From: Hyphomicrobiaceae bacterium
GTDB taxonomy: Bacteria > Pseudomonadota > Alphaproteobacteria > Rhizobiales > Xanthobacteraceae
Direction of reading: 5' to 3'
Assembly: GCA_021324465.1 (NCBI GenBank)
Contig: JAJPJB010000003.1
Location: 62,001 to 126,000 of the forward strand
Length of the DNA stretch: 64,000 nucleotides
Part shown: positions 1 through 9,237 of the stretch, piece after piece
How positions within the stretch are numbered: the first letter of the stretch is position 1
How the letters are laid out: each line of letters starts with the position of its first letter
Translations under genes and position numbers: made by a program
Notes under the pieces: model-generated
Seen by the model: only the letters and a program-made list of their open reading frames with translations
Told to the model about the DNA's origin: nothing
The model's database searches: none

Positions 1-1
1 C

Positions 2-112
2 GGCGCAAGCGTCTTGATCGCCTGGCCGCAGATAGTGGCGATGATTGCATCCGCACTGCTGTTGTTTGTCGTCGGCTACGTGATTTTCCAACGCCAGGAA
101 GTGCGCGCCTGA
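2..112 (+). CDS. ABC-2 type transporter permease, C-terminal end (partial)
   Basis: This is the last 36 codons of a gene that begins before the window. The peptide is a hydrophobic helix with a Trp-Pro-Gln turn, ending in a basic Phe-Gln-Arg-Gln-Glu-Val-Arg tail. That ending is common in ABC-2 family membrane permeases, whose final transmembrane helix is followed by a short cytoplasmic FxRQE tail. A 71-base gap separates it from the next, convergent gene. The family assignment rests only on this tail, so another polytopic membrane protein is possible. Confidence 0.45.
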   Translation, partial: GASVLIAWPQIVAMIASALLLFVVGYVIFQRQEVRA

Positions 113-183
113 CGCTGTCATGTTAAGAAGGCGAGGGCGGCGCTTGATGCCGTCCCCCGCCATTGCGCTATTCACGCCGAATG

Positions 184-1056
184 TCAGGCCGGTAGAACCG
201 CGACGATACGCATCGTGCGCGGGCTGACGATCACGACTTCGTCGCCATAGACGAAATACAAATAGCCGCGCCAGCGCGGCTCGATCCGCACCAGCGTCTC
301 CGGCACCGGGACTACGCGGATTTCGCGTCGCGGGATCACCGTGCCAACTCTCACATCGAAGTTGACCCGGCCAACGCGCGGCGCGCCGCTGGCATTGATC
401 ACGGTGTCACGGATCCGAGTGCGCTGCTGCTCGGTGAGCTGGACATTGCCCCGCTCGTTCACCGCCGCATTGCCCTGCAGACCCTGCAGCTGTCCGCCGC
501 GCTCCATCCGCTGTGCCGTGCTTGCGGTGCCGGCATTACCCCGCTGCTGGTACCTGTTCTCCGAAGCTGCGCGGTGCGTACGGTTGAAGCGCTCCTCCTG
601 CGCCGAGCGGTTGGTGCGGTTGAACTGCTGACCCTGCGCCGTCGAGCGGAACTTCTCCCGGTTGCCGGTCTGGGCCGCCTTGCTTTTGTTCTGCGCGTTG
701 ATGCCGGCGGGGTTAGTCTCTTGCGCATTTCGGTTCAGCTGCGCGTTCTTGCCAGGGCCTTGCTGGGCCGTGGAGGGGCCCACGCCCCTTACGCTCTTGT
801 TCTGCGCGCTTTGCCCGCCTTTCCCGCCTTGGGGCTGATTCAGCGCCCCGTGTTGTGCGGTCGACGGGCTCATCGCGCCATGGCTTGCTGTGCCGCCCTC
901 CTTATGCCGCATCGTCTGGCCGGCCGTACCTGCGGCGCCGCCCTGCTTCGCGTTCCCTTGATCTCCCGCAGCGCCTTGGGCCGATGCAAGCCCGGTCCCG
1001 GCGAGCAGTGCCAGGGCGGCAATGCCCGCCAATAGGGTGCTTTGCTGCTTTCTCAT
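184..1056 (-). CDS. DUF1236 domain exported protein
   Basis: A 290-residue protein. The chosen ATG has GAGGA about 8 bases upstream; an earlier in-frame start would add 30 residues with no signal character. Residues 1-27 form a signal peptide (basic Met-Arg-Lys, hydrophobic core, cut after Ala-Ser-Ala). The middle is low complexity, rich in Gln, Asn, Gly and Ala, with repeated Asn-Arg/Ser-Ala-Gln motifs. The last 60 residues match DUF1236 (Pro-Arg-Arg-Glu-Ile then a Tyr-Phe-Val-Tyr...Val-Ile-Val-Ser-Pro-Arg core). DUF1236 proteins are periplasmic or surface proteins of rhizobia without a known biochemical role. A second DUF1236 gene lies near the other end of the window. Confidence 0.85.
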   Translation of the reverse strand: MRKQQSTLLAGIAALALLAGTGLASAQGAAGDQGNAKQGGAAGTAGQTMRHKEGGTASHGAMSPSTAQHGALNQPQGGKGGQSAQNKSVRGVGPSTAQQGPGKNAQLNRNAQETNPAGINAQNKSKAAQTGNREKFRSTAQGQQFNRTNRSAQEERFNRTHRAASENRYQQRGNAGTASTAQRMERGGQLQGLQGNAAVNERGNVQLTEQQRTRIRDTVINASGAPRVGRVNFDVRVGTVIPRREIRVVPVPETLVRIEPRWRGYLYFVYGDEVVIVSPRTMRIVAVLPA

Positions 1057-1261
1057 GGTGTCCTCTTTTCTTCGATTTTCACCGTATCCAGTTTTGCTCG
1101 CGCCTTGCGCTTCGGACGCGGTACCGTGATGCGAACGCGAGCGCACGAGGAAAGTTTCGGTTCCGTATGTTAGTGTTGCTCAAAAGCAGGCGATGCATCG
1201 CGCAGAGACGACGATGCGGCGTGTTGTCTGAATTTTTGTTCAGATTCCGAGGTGGGGAAGA

Positions 1262-2869
<1,608 letters not shown>

Positions 2870-2924
2870 GGCCGAAAAAGGCGTTTCGACGTTTCGCTTC
2901 GTCCGATAACGAGGTAACGACACA

Positions 2925-3350
2925 ATGCCCAGGACCATCGAACATGTACATTGGCCCGATGCGCCGGAAATATGGATGCCGTACGCGCCCGCTATCAAGG
3001 TGAAGGGCGGCACGACCGTTTATCTTGCCGGCGTCACCGCGGCGCCGGTCTATCATCATCACCCGCATCGACCGCAAGAGTTTGACTCCATGCCGCGCGA
3101 TATGGCCGGGCAAGTGCGGGCCGCTCTGGAAAATCTCAAGCGCGGGCTCGCGGCCGTCGGCGCCACCTTTGCCGACGTGGTCACGGCCGACCGTTTCGTG
3201 ACCGATCTCACCGATCAGGATGCGCTCAACAAGGTCTGGGGCGAATATTTCGGTGATGCCAAGCCCGCGACGACCACGGTGCAGGTGGTGCGGCTCGCTA
3301 CCGATCCGCGCTGCCTGGTCGAGATCAATGCGGTGGCGGTCATCGACTAA
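2925..3350 (+). CDS. RidA (YjgF/YER057c/UK114) family protein lacking the catalytic Arg
   Basis: A 141-residue protein with the chorismate-mutase-like Rid fold pattern: VYLAGVTA strand, QVRAALENLKRGLAAVGATFADVV helix region, and the final LVEINAVAV strand. RidA enzymes hydrolyse reactive enamines/imines formed by PLP enzymes, using an Arg in a Pro-Ala-Arg-Ser motif. Here the equivalent stretch is Pro-Ala-Thr-Thr-Thr (Thr116), so the deaminase Arg is missing, as in the non-catalytic Rid subgroups. It lies 55 bases after mccB on the same strand and has GAGG about 10 bases before ATG. It probably shares that transcript, and its role may be in the same catabolic pathway. Confidence 0.85.
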   Translation: MPRTIEHVHWPDAPEIWMPYAPAIKVKGGTTVYLAGVTAAPVYHHHPHRPQEFDSMPRDMAGQVRAALENLKRGLAAVGATFADVVTADRFVTDLTDQDALNKVWGEYFGDAKPATTTVQVVRLATDPRCLVEINAVAVID

Positions 3351-3353
3351 GCT

Positions 3354-3560
3354 TCACCGGTTGAACAGCCACATCACGGCGCTCAGCACGATGCTCAGCA
3401 GAATGCAGGTGACGATCGGAAAATAGAAGCTCGTCCCGCCACGCTGGATCATGATATCGCCGGGAAGCCGGCCGATACCTATCTTGGTCAGGACCGGCCA
3501 GGCAACACCCGCCACGACGAGCAAAAGTCCAAGCCCAATCAGGAAGCGCTGCATGTCCAT
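3354..3560 (-). CDS. DUF2905 small membrane protein
   Basis: A 68-residue protein starting MDMQRFLIG, with GAGG about 6 bases upstream of this ATG; a longer in-frame start adds an unlikely Pro/His-rich leader. Two transmembrane helices (residues about 4-24 and 46-65) flank a short loop with the family signature GRLPGDI-I-RG, followed by FYFP. DUF2905 proteins are widespread, tiny inner-membrane proteins of unknown role. It ends 3 bases from the end of the convergent RidA-like gene. Confidence 0.88.
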   Translation of the reverse strand: MDMQRFLIGLGLLLVVAGVAWPVLTKIGIGRLPGDIMIQRGGTSFYFPIVTCILLSIVLSAVMWLFNR

Positions 3561-3616
3561 CGAAACCTCAGCGTGGAAGTGGGGAGGGGGCCGCGCACGG
3601 TCAAGACCATTGTCAA

Positions 3617-3682
3617 GGATCATTGATTTTTCGCATGTCCTTATCGGAAAACCGGCTTTTGCTATTCCGGGACATGCGCTAG
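3617..3682 (+). repeat. Dispersed palindromic repeat, copy A
   Basis: The element has perfect 9-base inverted arms (CGCATGTCC at 3632-3640 and GGACATGCG at 3670-3678) around a TCGGAAAACCGG core. A diverged second copy lies at 32467-32552 with the same left flank (CATTGATTTT), core and right end (CATGCGCTAG). This copy ends just before the GGAGG ribosome-binding site of the SDR gene at 3695. It resembles the short hairpin repeats that are abundant between genes in Bradyrhizobium and relatives. Confidence 0.7.
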
Positions 3683-3694
3683 CTGGAGGTTTCT

Positions 3695-4396
3695 ATGAGC
3701 GAGGCGGCTTTCCGCACAGCACTTATCGTCGGCGTTGGCTCGGGCCTTTCCGCCTCGGTCGCCCGCCTCTTCAATAAAGCCGGCATGAAACTCGCGCTCG
3801 GCGCGCGCCGGGCGGAAAGCTTGAGCGGTCTCGCGCAGGAAATCGGCGCTAAGGCCTTTGTCTGCAACGCTGCCAATGCGGATGAGGTCAAAAAACTCTT
3901 CGCCGAGGTCGAGGCGGCATTCGGCGCGCCAGAGGTGGTTGTCTACAACGCCAGCTATCGTACGCGCGGACCGTTTGTCGAGCTTGATGCGGACGACGTC
4001 GCCAAGTCAATTGCGGTCTCGGCCTATGGTGGCTTTCTGGTGGCACAGGAGGCGGTCAAGCGCATGCTGCCCCACCGGCGCGGCGTCATTCTCTTCACCG
4101 GCGCCTCGGCGAGCGTGAAGGGCTATGCTCAGTCGGCGCCTTTTGCCATGGGCAAGTTCGCGCTGCGCGGGCTTGCGCAGAGCATGGCACGGGAATTGTC
4201 ACCGCAGGGCATTCACGTCGCGCACATCGTCATCGACGGCGGCATTCGCAGCGCGAGCCGGCAAAATCCGCCTGACCGGCCTGACGGCTTTCTCGATCCC
4301 GACGCGATCGCCCAGACCTATCTGCATCTCGTTCAGCAACACCGCAGCGCGTGGGCCTGGGAGGTCGAGCTGCGGCCCTGGATCGAAAAGTTTTGA
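3695..4396 (+). CDS. SDR-family protein with Tyr-to-Phe change at the catalytic site
   Basis: A 233-residue Rossmann-fold short-chain dehydrogenase-like protein. ATG follows a strong GGAGG (spacing about 6). The cofactor loop is GVGSGLSA (residues 13-20) instead of the classical TGxxxGIG. Ser138 and Lys154 are in the expected places, but the catalytic Tyr of YxxxK is Phe150 (FAMGK). The C-terminal HVVIDGGI-like segment is typical of a rhizobial and actinobacterial SDR group that shares this Phe. It may bind NAD(P) without classical dehydrogenase activity, or use Tyr144 or another residue. No pathway is suggested by its neighbours. Confidence 0.82.
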   Translation: MSEAAFRTALIVGVGSGLSASVARLFNKAGMKLALGARRAESLSGLAQEIGAKAFVCNAANADEVKKLFAEVEAAFGAPEVVVYNASYRTRGPFVELDADDVAKSIAVSAYGGFLVAQEAVKRMLPHRRGVILFTGASASVKGYAQSAPFAMGKFALRGLAQSMARELSPQGIHVAHIVIDGGIRSASRQNPPDRPDGFLDPDAIAQTYLHLVQQHRSAWAWEVELRPWIEKF

Positions 4397-4463
4397 TGTC
4401 TGCGACGTTTTTAAGCGGGTCAAAGGTTTTTGCTCTCGGCAAGGTCCCGGCTATAAGCAGATC

Positions 4464-5021
4464 ATGACACGATTGATTGCAGCTGCTGCCGTCCTGATTT
4501 TTGCGGTCATTGCGACGGCTGGCGTGCTGGCGCAGACGCGGCACCATCGCGAGCGCGAGCCGCGCGAAGTCGAGCGCCCCCCGCCTGCCGTCGCGGTGGA
4601 CAAGCGCGACAGTATCGTGACCGCGCCCCCAGCTTTTGCCGGAAAGCCGTATTGGCTCGTGCTCGCGCAATGCGGCGGCATCTATTTCAAGCTCAACGTC
4701 CTCTACACGGACATTGCGGTCCACGCGCGCGTTACCAAGCCAGACCCCAAGCTCAATGCCGAGTACACCAAGAAGCTCAACGAGGCGATCAAGATCGCGA
4801 CCGTCTTCTTCAACGGCGCCGAGCATTTTTTGATGAACGATCGCGGCATCGAACGTGTCGATGCAGTCCTGATATATGATCCGCAGTCACGCGCCGCCGG
4901 CGATCGTCTCAAGACCGTTGATGCGGCGTTGAGTGCGGCCAAAGCATGCCCGGCGCTTTATCAGGCGTGCCAATCGAGCCATCCAAAATCTTGCAACGAG
5001 CCACTCCCGCCGGTTAGCTGA
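4464..5021 (+). CDS. Exported hypothetical protein
   Basis: A 185-residue protein I cannot assign to a family. Residues 1-24 form a signal peptide (MTRL, hydrophobic core, cut near Val-Leu-Ala-Gln). A charged Pro/Arg/Glu linker follows, then a mainly helical domain (about residues 60-165) containing Cys71 and a C-terminal cluster of Cys residues around 157-175 that could form disulfides. It sits 67 bases after the SDR and 30 bases before the next exported protein, on the same strand, so these two exported proteins may be co-transcribed. Periplasmic location is inferred. Confidence 0.7.
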   Translation: MTRLIAAAAVLIFAVIATAGVLAQTRHHREREPREVERPPPAVAVDKRDSIVTAPPAFAGKPYWLVLAQCGGIYFKLNVLYTDIAVHARVTKPDPKLNAEYTKKLNEAIKIATVFFNGAEHFLMNDRGIERVDAVLIYDPQSRAAGDRLKTVDAALSAAKACPALYQACQSSHPKSCNEPLPPVS

Positions 5022-5051
5022 AGCGATGGTGCTGTGCCAAGGAAAGATGCG

Positions 5052-5528
5052 ATGAAGCTTGTTTCCGCGTTTCTGGCTGTCACATTGTCGACGATACTCC
5101 CCGCGACGGCTCAGGACAAAGTCGCGCAGCCGGCGCCCGCACCGTCAGGACTGCCGCCGGAGGCGCCGTATCAGCCGAGTCTCGGCGAGATCATGACCCT
5201 GCAGCAGGAACGCCATATCAAGCTGTGGTTTGCCGGCAGCGCGAGCAATTGGCCGCTCGCCGACTATGAAGTGGACAAACTCGGCGATGGGTTTGGCGAT
5301 GTCAGAAAGCTGCTTGGCCCCGAAATCGTCGATCAGCACGTCGGGGCGGCGCTTGGTGCCCTGCAGAAGGCAATCGACGGCAGGGATGCCGGCGCATTTG
5401 CCGCGGCATTTGACAAGCTCAGCGCCGGCTGCAATGCCTGCCACCACGATCTCGATCACGCCTTTATCGTGATTGGGCGGCCGGCTTCGCTGCCCTATAG
5501 CGACCAGTCCTTCGCCCCGCCGAAATAG
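5052..5528 (+). CDS. Exported cytochrome c'-like protein (single CxxCH)
   Basis: A 158-residue protein starting MKLVSAF, with GGAAAG upstream. Residues 1-21 are a signal peptide ending Ala-Thr-Ala. A Pro-rich linker leads to a helical domain with a single covalent haem site, Cys127-Asn-Ala-Cys130-His131, close to the C-terminus. This is the layout of class II (c'-type) cytochromes, which are periplasmic four-helix bundles. Upstream Met48 could be an axial ligand but this is not established. The cytochrome maturation genes elsewhere in the window (ccmIEFH) would attach its haem. Confidence 0.75.
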   Translation: MKLVSAFLAVTLSTILPATAQDKVAQPAPAPSGLPPEAPYQPSLGEIMTLQQERHIKLWFAGSASNWPLADYEVDKLGDGFGDVRKLLGPEIVDQHVGAALGALQKAIDGRDAGAFAAAFDKLSAGCNACHHDLDHAFIVIGRPASLPYSDQSFAPPK

Positions 5529-5541
5529 AGACCAGGATCGG

Positions 5542-6519
5542 CTAAATCGTCACAACGACATTGCCCAGCACCTTGCCCTCTTCAACCGCCTCATGGGCGG
5601 CGACGATCTCCGCAAGCGGAAAAGTGCGACCGACATTGTTGATCAGCTTGCCGGCTTCGAGGGCGCGCGAGATCGCGCTGAGCGCGGCAGCGCGCTCGGC
5701 GCGGTCGAGCTCATAGACATAGATGAATTTCAGCGCGATCGCATTGCGCAAAAAGAAGTGCAGCGGCACGTCGGCTTCCGGCGCGCCGGTGCCATAGACC
5801 ACAATCGCGCTGCGCGGCCGAAGCACTTGAGGCATGAGCTTGGCATTGGCGGCAATGTCGAGCTCAATCACCGCGTCGACGCCTTTTTTGCCGGTGACGG
5901 CCATGACGCGCTCGCCGACATCCTCACGCTTGTAGTCGATGGTGTGGTCGGCGCCAGCCGCTTGCGCGAGCTTCGCCTTTTCCGGTGAGCTGACCGTCGT
6001 AATGACATTCGCTCCGGCAGCCTTGGCGAATTGCACCGCATAATGGCCGACCGCGCCGGCGCCGCCTGAGACGAGGAGCGTCATGCCCGGCGCCGCTCGC
6101 GCGACCGCAACGGCATGGTAGGCCGTCATCGCCGGAATACCGAGGCAGGCGCCGACCTCAAAGCTTGTATTGGCCGGAAGGCGCACCGCTTGCTCCGACG
6201 GCAACGTGACATATTCGGCGCAAGTGCCGAAGGCGCGCAGCCATTGCGCGTTCCAGGTCCACACCCGCTCGCCGACGCGGCTCGCGGCCACGCCCTCGCC
6301 GGTCACGTCGATCTCGCCCGCGCCGTCGCTGTGTGGGATAACGCGCGGGAAGGCGATCTTGCGCGTCGAGCCGACGCGCGCCTTGACGTCGGACGGGTTG
6401 ACTCCGGATGTTGCAAGTTTCACGCGCACTTCTCCCGGCCCCGGCTGCGGCGCCTCGATATCCCCAAGCTTCAGTACTTCACGGGCGGAACCGTTTCGCT
6501 CGTAATAGGCGGCGCGCAT
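5542..6519 (-). CDS. NADPH:quinone reductase / zinc-independent MDR alcohol dehydrogenase-like
   Basis: A 325-residue medium-chain dehydrogenase/reductase. The N-terminal GroES-like domain has the GxGEVxV and SGVNPSDVK motifs. The nucleotide-binding domain has SGGAGAVGHYAVQFAKAAGA, the NADPH-binding motif of quinone oxidoreductases. The cysteine and histidine zinc ligands of true alcohol dehydrogenases are absent. It probably reduces quinones or enones in the cytoplasm using NADPH. The ATG has GAGG 6 bases upstream. It is convergent with the cytochrome gene. Confidence 0.88.
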   Translation of the reverse strand: MRAAYYERNGSAREVLKLGDIEAPQPGPGEVRVKLATSGVNPSDVKARVGSTRKIAFPRVIPHSDGAGEIDVTGEGVAASRVGERVWTWNAQWLRAFGTCAEYVTLPSEQAVRLPANTSFEVGACLGIPAMTAYHAVAVARAAPGMTLLVSGGAGAVGHYAVQFAKAAGANVITTVSSPEKAKLAQAAGADHTIDYKREDVGERVMAVTGKKGVDAVIELDIAANAKLMPQVLRPRSAIVVYGTGAPEADVPLHFFLRNAIALKFIYVYELDRAERAAALSAISRALEAGKLINNVGRTFPLAEIVAAHEAVEEGKVLGNVVVTI

Positions 6520-6690
6520 TGTCTACCTCGACGATGAAGGCAAATGTGGCGCGGGCGAGGGTAGCGGACCTGTCGCCGCTGGTCAGCCTCCATCCTGGCG
6601 CTGTGCCGGGAGCGCCCCACAAGGCCAACCCTACGCAAGACTTTACGCAAGAGGTGCTCTCAAGGTGATTGCGGCACAGTGGCTTTGTCC

Positions 6691-6718
6691 TTGATCTGTC
6701 GGGAAAACTGGCCATACT
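6691..6718 (+). promoter_or_regulatory. Candidate housekeeping promoter for the radical SAM gene
   Basis: TTGATC (6691-6696) and CATACT (6713-6718) are separated by 16 bases and lie about 37 bases before the start codon used below. The match to the -35/-10 consensus is partial, and start sites in these genomes vary, so this is a suggestion only. Confidence 0.3.
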
Positions 6719-6754
6719 GCGCGCGAATATGCGGACGGAGCGCCGGGGGGTTCA

Positions 6755-8431
6755 TTGCAACAGCAGCGTCAGGAAAGTGCCGCCGGCAGCGGCGGGGCCG
6801 GCTCATTGCGCTCGAATTCCTGCAATGTGCTGATGATCTATCCTCGCTTCATGGCGAATTCCTTCTGGAATTTTTCCGAAGCCTGCGAATTGGTCGGCGC
6901 CAAATATCCGGCGATCCCGCTTGGCCTGATCACCGTCGCAGCCTTGCTGCCGAAATCCTGGAATGTGCGGCTGGTCAATCGTAACACCGAGGAGCTCGCC
7001 GAGGCCGATCTCGCCTGGGCCGACATGGTGATGACCGGCGGCATGCTGTTTCAGCAAGCCGATACGCTCGATCTCATCGCAATGTGCCGCAAGCGCGGTC
7101 TGCCGGTCGTGGTTGGCGGGCCCGATGTGAGTTCGAGCCCGCATCGCTATGCCAGCGCGAACTTCCGTGTCATCGGTGAGGCGGAGGGTATCATCGACAA
7201 GTTCATCGAAGCGTGGGAAGAAGGTCAGCGCCAGGGCACGTTCGAGGCGCCGAAATTTCAGGTCGATGTCACCAAGACGCCGATTCCGCGCTTTGATTTG
7301 CTGAAGTTTGATCAGTATCTCTACATTGGCGTGCAGTTCTCGCGCGGCTGTCCCTTCACCTGCGAGTTCTGCGATATCATCGAACTCTACGGGCGTGCGC
7401 CGCGCACCAAGACGCATGCGCAGATGCTGAGCGAGCTCGAGACGCTGTATCAGCTCGGCTATCGCGGCCACGTCGATTTCGTCGACGACAATCTCATCGG
7501 CAACAAAAAGGCGATCAAAGCGTTTCTGCCGGTGCTCGAGACTTGGATCAAGGAGCACGATTATCCATTCGAGTTCACGACCGAAGCGTCGCTCAATCTC
7601 GCCGACGATGCCGAGCTATTGGCAATGCTGCGGCGCTCGAACTTCTTCGCCATCTTCGTCGGGATTGAAAGCCCGGATGAACAGACGCTCGCGGCCACGC
7701 GCAAGAAGCAGAACACACGCCGCAGCATCGCCGACAGCGTGCATAAGATCTATCAGGCCGGCATGTCGGTGACGGCCGGCTTCATCGTCGGCTTCGACAC
7801 CGAACGTGGCTCGGTCGCTCAGCCGATGATCGACCTGATCGAAGAGGCCGCGATTCCGATCGCCATGGTGGGTTTGCTCTACGCGCTGCCCAACACGCAG
7901 CTATCGCGGCGGCTTGCCCGCGAAGGCCGCCTGCATGCCGATCACGACGCGGCGCCTCCGGACAAAGGCGATCAGTGCACCGCCGGCGTGAACTATGAAA
8001 CCAAGCGTCCGCGGGTCGAGATTTTGCGCGATTATCGCAAGGTCCTCGACAAGATCTACGATCCGGAGGCGTTTTGCGGCCGCTTGGAGCGGCTCGCCGC
8101 CATGCTCGATTGCTCCGATCGCCGCAAGGAACTGCCAGCGGGCGATATTCGCGGCCGCGTGTCGACCGTCAAGCTCGTCCACGAGCTGATGTCGCGCCTG
8201 CCCGAGGGCCGCGAGCGGTTCTGGAAGGCGTTCACCAAGTGCATGTCGATCAATCCCAATTCGGTGCGCGGCATTGTCACGCTGATGGCTTTCTATCTTC
8301 ACGTCGGGCCCTATTCGCGTTTTGTCATCAAGCAGATCGACAAGCAGATCGAGGACCTCGAACAGGGCCGCTTCATTGAGCCGAGGCTCTTGCCGCCGGC
8401 TGCGCCCGAACCCGTCGCAGTGAACGCCTGA
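6755..8431 (+). CDS. B12-binding radical SAM protein (DUF4070/HpnP-like)
   Basis: A 558-residue protein. The N-terminal cobalamin-binding domain (about residues 25-170) begins VLMIYPRF. The radical SAM domain carries Cys199-x3-Cys203-x2-Cys206 in SRGCPFTCEFCDI, followed by VDDNLIGNKK and TEASLNLADD. The C-terminal region fits DUF4070. The family includes the hopanoid C-2 methylase HpnP, which methylates an unactivated carbon using methylcobalamin and SAM; HpnP is one plausible identity, but related uncharacterised enzymes share this layout. The start is TTG behind GGGGGG; the first in-frame ATG falls inside the conserved domain and is too late. It is convergent with the dehalogenase gene. Confidence 0.82.
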   Translation: MQQQRQESAAGSGGAGSLRSNSCNVLMIYPRFMANSFWNFSEACELVGAKYPAIPLGLITVAALLPKSWNVRLVNRNTEELAEADLAWADMVMTGGMLFQQADTLDLIAMCRKRGLPVVVGGPDVSSSPHRYASANFRVIGEAEGIIDKFIEAWEEGQRQGTFEAPKFQVDVTKTPIPRFDLLKFDQYLYIGVQFSRGCPFTCEFCDIIELYGRAPRTKTHAQMLSELETLYQLGYRGHVDFVDDNLIGNKKAIKAFLPVLETWIKEHDYPFEFTTEASLNLADDAELLAMLRRSNFFAIFVGIESPDEQTLAATRKKQNTRRSIADSVHKIYQAGMSVTAGFIVGFDTERGSVAQPMIDLIEEAAIPIAMVGLLYALPNTQLSRRLAREGRLHADHDAAPPDKGDQCTAGVNYETKRPRVEILRDYRKVLDKIYDPEAFCGRLERLAAMLDCSDRRKELPAGDIRGRVSTVKLVHELMSRLPEGRERFWKAFTKCMSINPNSVRGIVTLMAFYLHVGPYSRFVIKQIDKQIEDLEQGRFIEPRLLPPAAPEPVAVNA

Positions 8432-8447
8432 ACCTGCCGCGCGCCGC

Positions 8448-9122
8448 CTAGGCCCCGATCGACGTCAGGGCGGAGAGTTCGGAAAGCACCTGCAGCGGTG
8501 CGTGCTCGAAATATTCGTCGGGCATTTTCGCGCGATTGATCCAGAACGGCCGAAAGCCGAAAGCGGCTGCGCCCATGACGTCCCACCGATTCGACGATAC
8601 GAACGCGACCTCTTGCGGCGTGATCTGAAAACGGCTCGTGACCAGCGCATAGACCTCGGGCCTAGGCTTATACATGCGCACCGCATCCACCGAGAGCACG
8701 GCGTCGAACAGCTCAGCCATGTGGGCTGCGGCAACGGCGGCATCCAGCATGGCGGGCGACCCGTTCGAGAGGATTGCAGCACGCGCCCCGCGCGCCTTCA
8801 GACTTTCCACCGCAAGCCGGGCGTCCGGAAAGGCATCGAGCTCACGATAAGCATCGAGCAGTTTTGGCCGCAGCGCGCGGTCGACCGATGGAACACGGGC
8901 GAGAGCATAGTCCAGCGCGCGCTCGGTGAGCGACCAGAAATCGACGTATTGGCCGGCCAGCGTTAACACCCAGCTGTATTCGAGCTGCTTGATACGCCAA
9001 ATCTCTGAAAAGCGATCCGCGTCGGCACCGGCGACGGCCCGATGGCGCGCGATCGCCGCGTGGACATCGAACAGCGTGCCATAGGCATCGAACACGAAGA
9101 CGCGCGGCTTAACCTCGATCAT
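8448..9122 (-). CDS. Type II (S)-2-haloacid dehalogenase (HAD superfamily)
   Basis: A 224-residue HAD hydrolase. Asp12 in DAYGTLFD is the nucleophile. Motif II is LSNGS (Ser119-Asn120), motif III is Lys152 (MYKPRPEVY), and SSNRWD (176-181) is the family-specific motif IV of haloacid dehalogenases. It would hydrolyse 2-halocarboxylic acids to 2-hydroxy acids in the cytoplasm. Members of this subgroup are often of uncertain physiological substrate. ATG has GGAGAG about 6 bases upstream. Confidence 0.88.
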   Translation of the reverse strand: MIEVKPRVFVFDAYGTLFDVHAAIARHRAVAGADADRFSEIWRIKQLEYSWVLTLAGQYVDFWSLTERALDYALARVPSVDRALRPKLLDAYRELDAFPDARLAVESLKARGARAAILSNGSPAMLDAAVAAAHMAELFDAVLSVDAVRMYKPRPEVYALVTSRFQITPQEVAFVSSNRWDVMGAAAFGFRPFWINRAKMPDEYFEHAPLQVLSELSALTSIGA

Positions 9123-9201
9123 GGCTTGCTCTCCGCTGGCGGCAGGGGCTGTGATAAGGCTTTGGTGACAAAGCGCGTGTCACAACAAATGGCGTAGAGC
9201 G

Positions 9202-9217
9202 CTATTGAGGACAATAG
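9202..9217. repeat. Short inverted repeat upstream of the aminotransferase
   Basis: CTATTG, a 4-base spacer and CAATAG form a perfect 6-base palindrome ending 20 bases before the aminotransferase start codon. It could be an operator half-site pair; nothing else supports this. Confidence 0.3.
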
Positions 9218-9237
9218 AGATCGATCGGAGGAAACCG

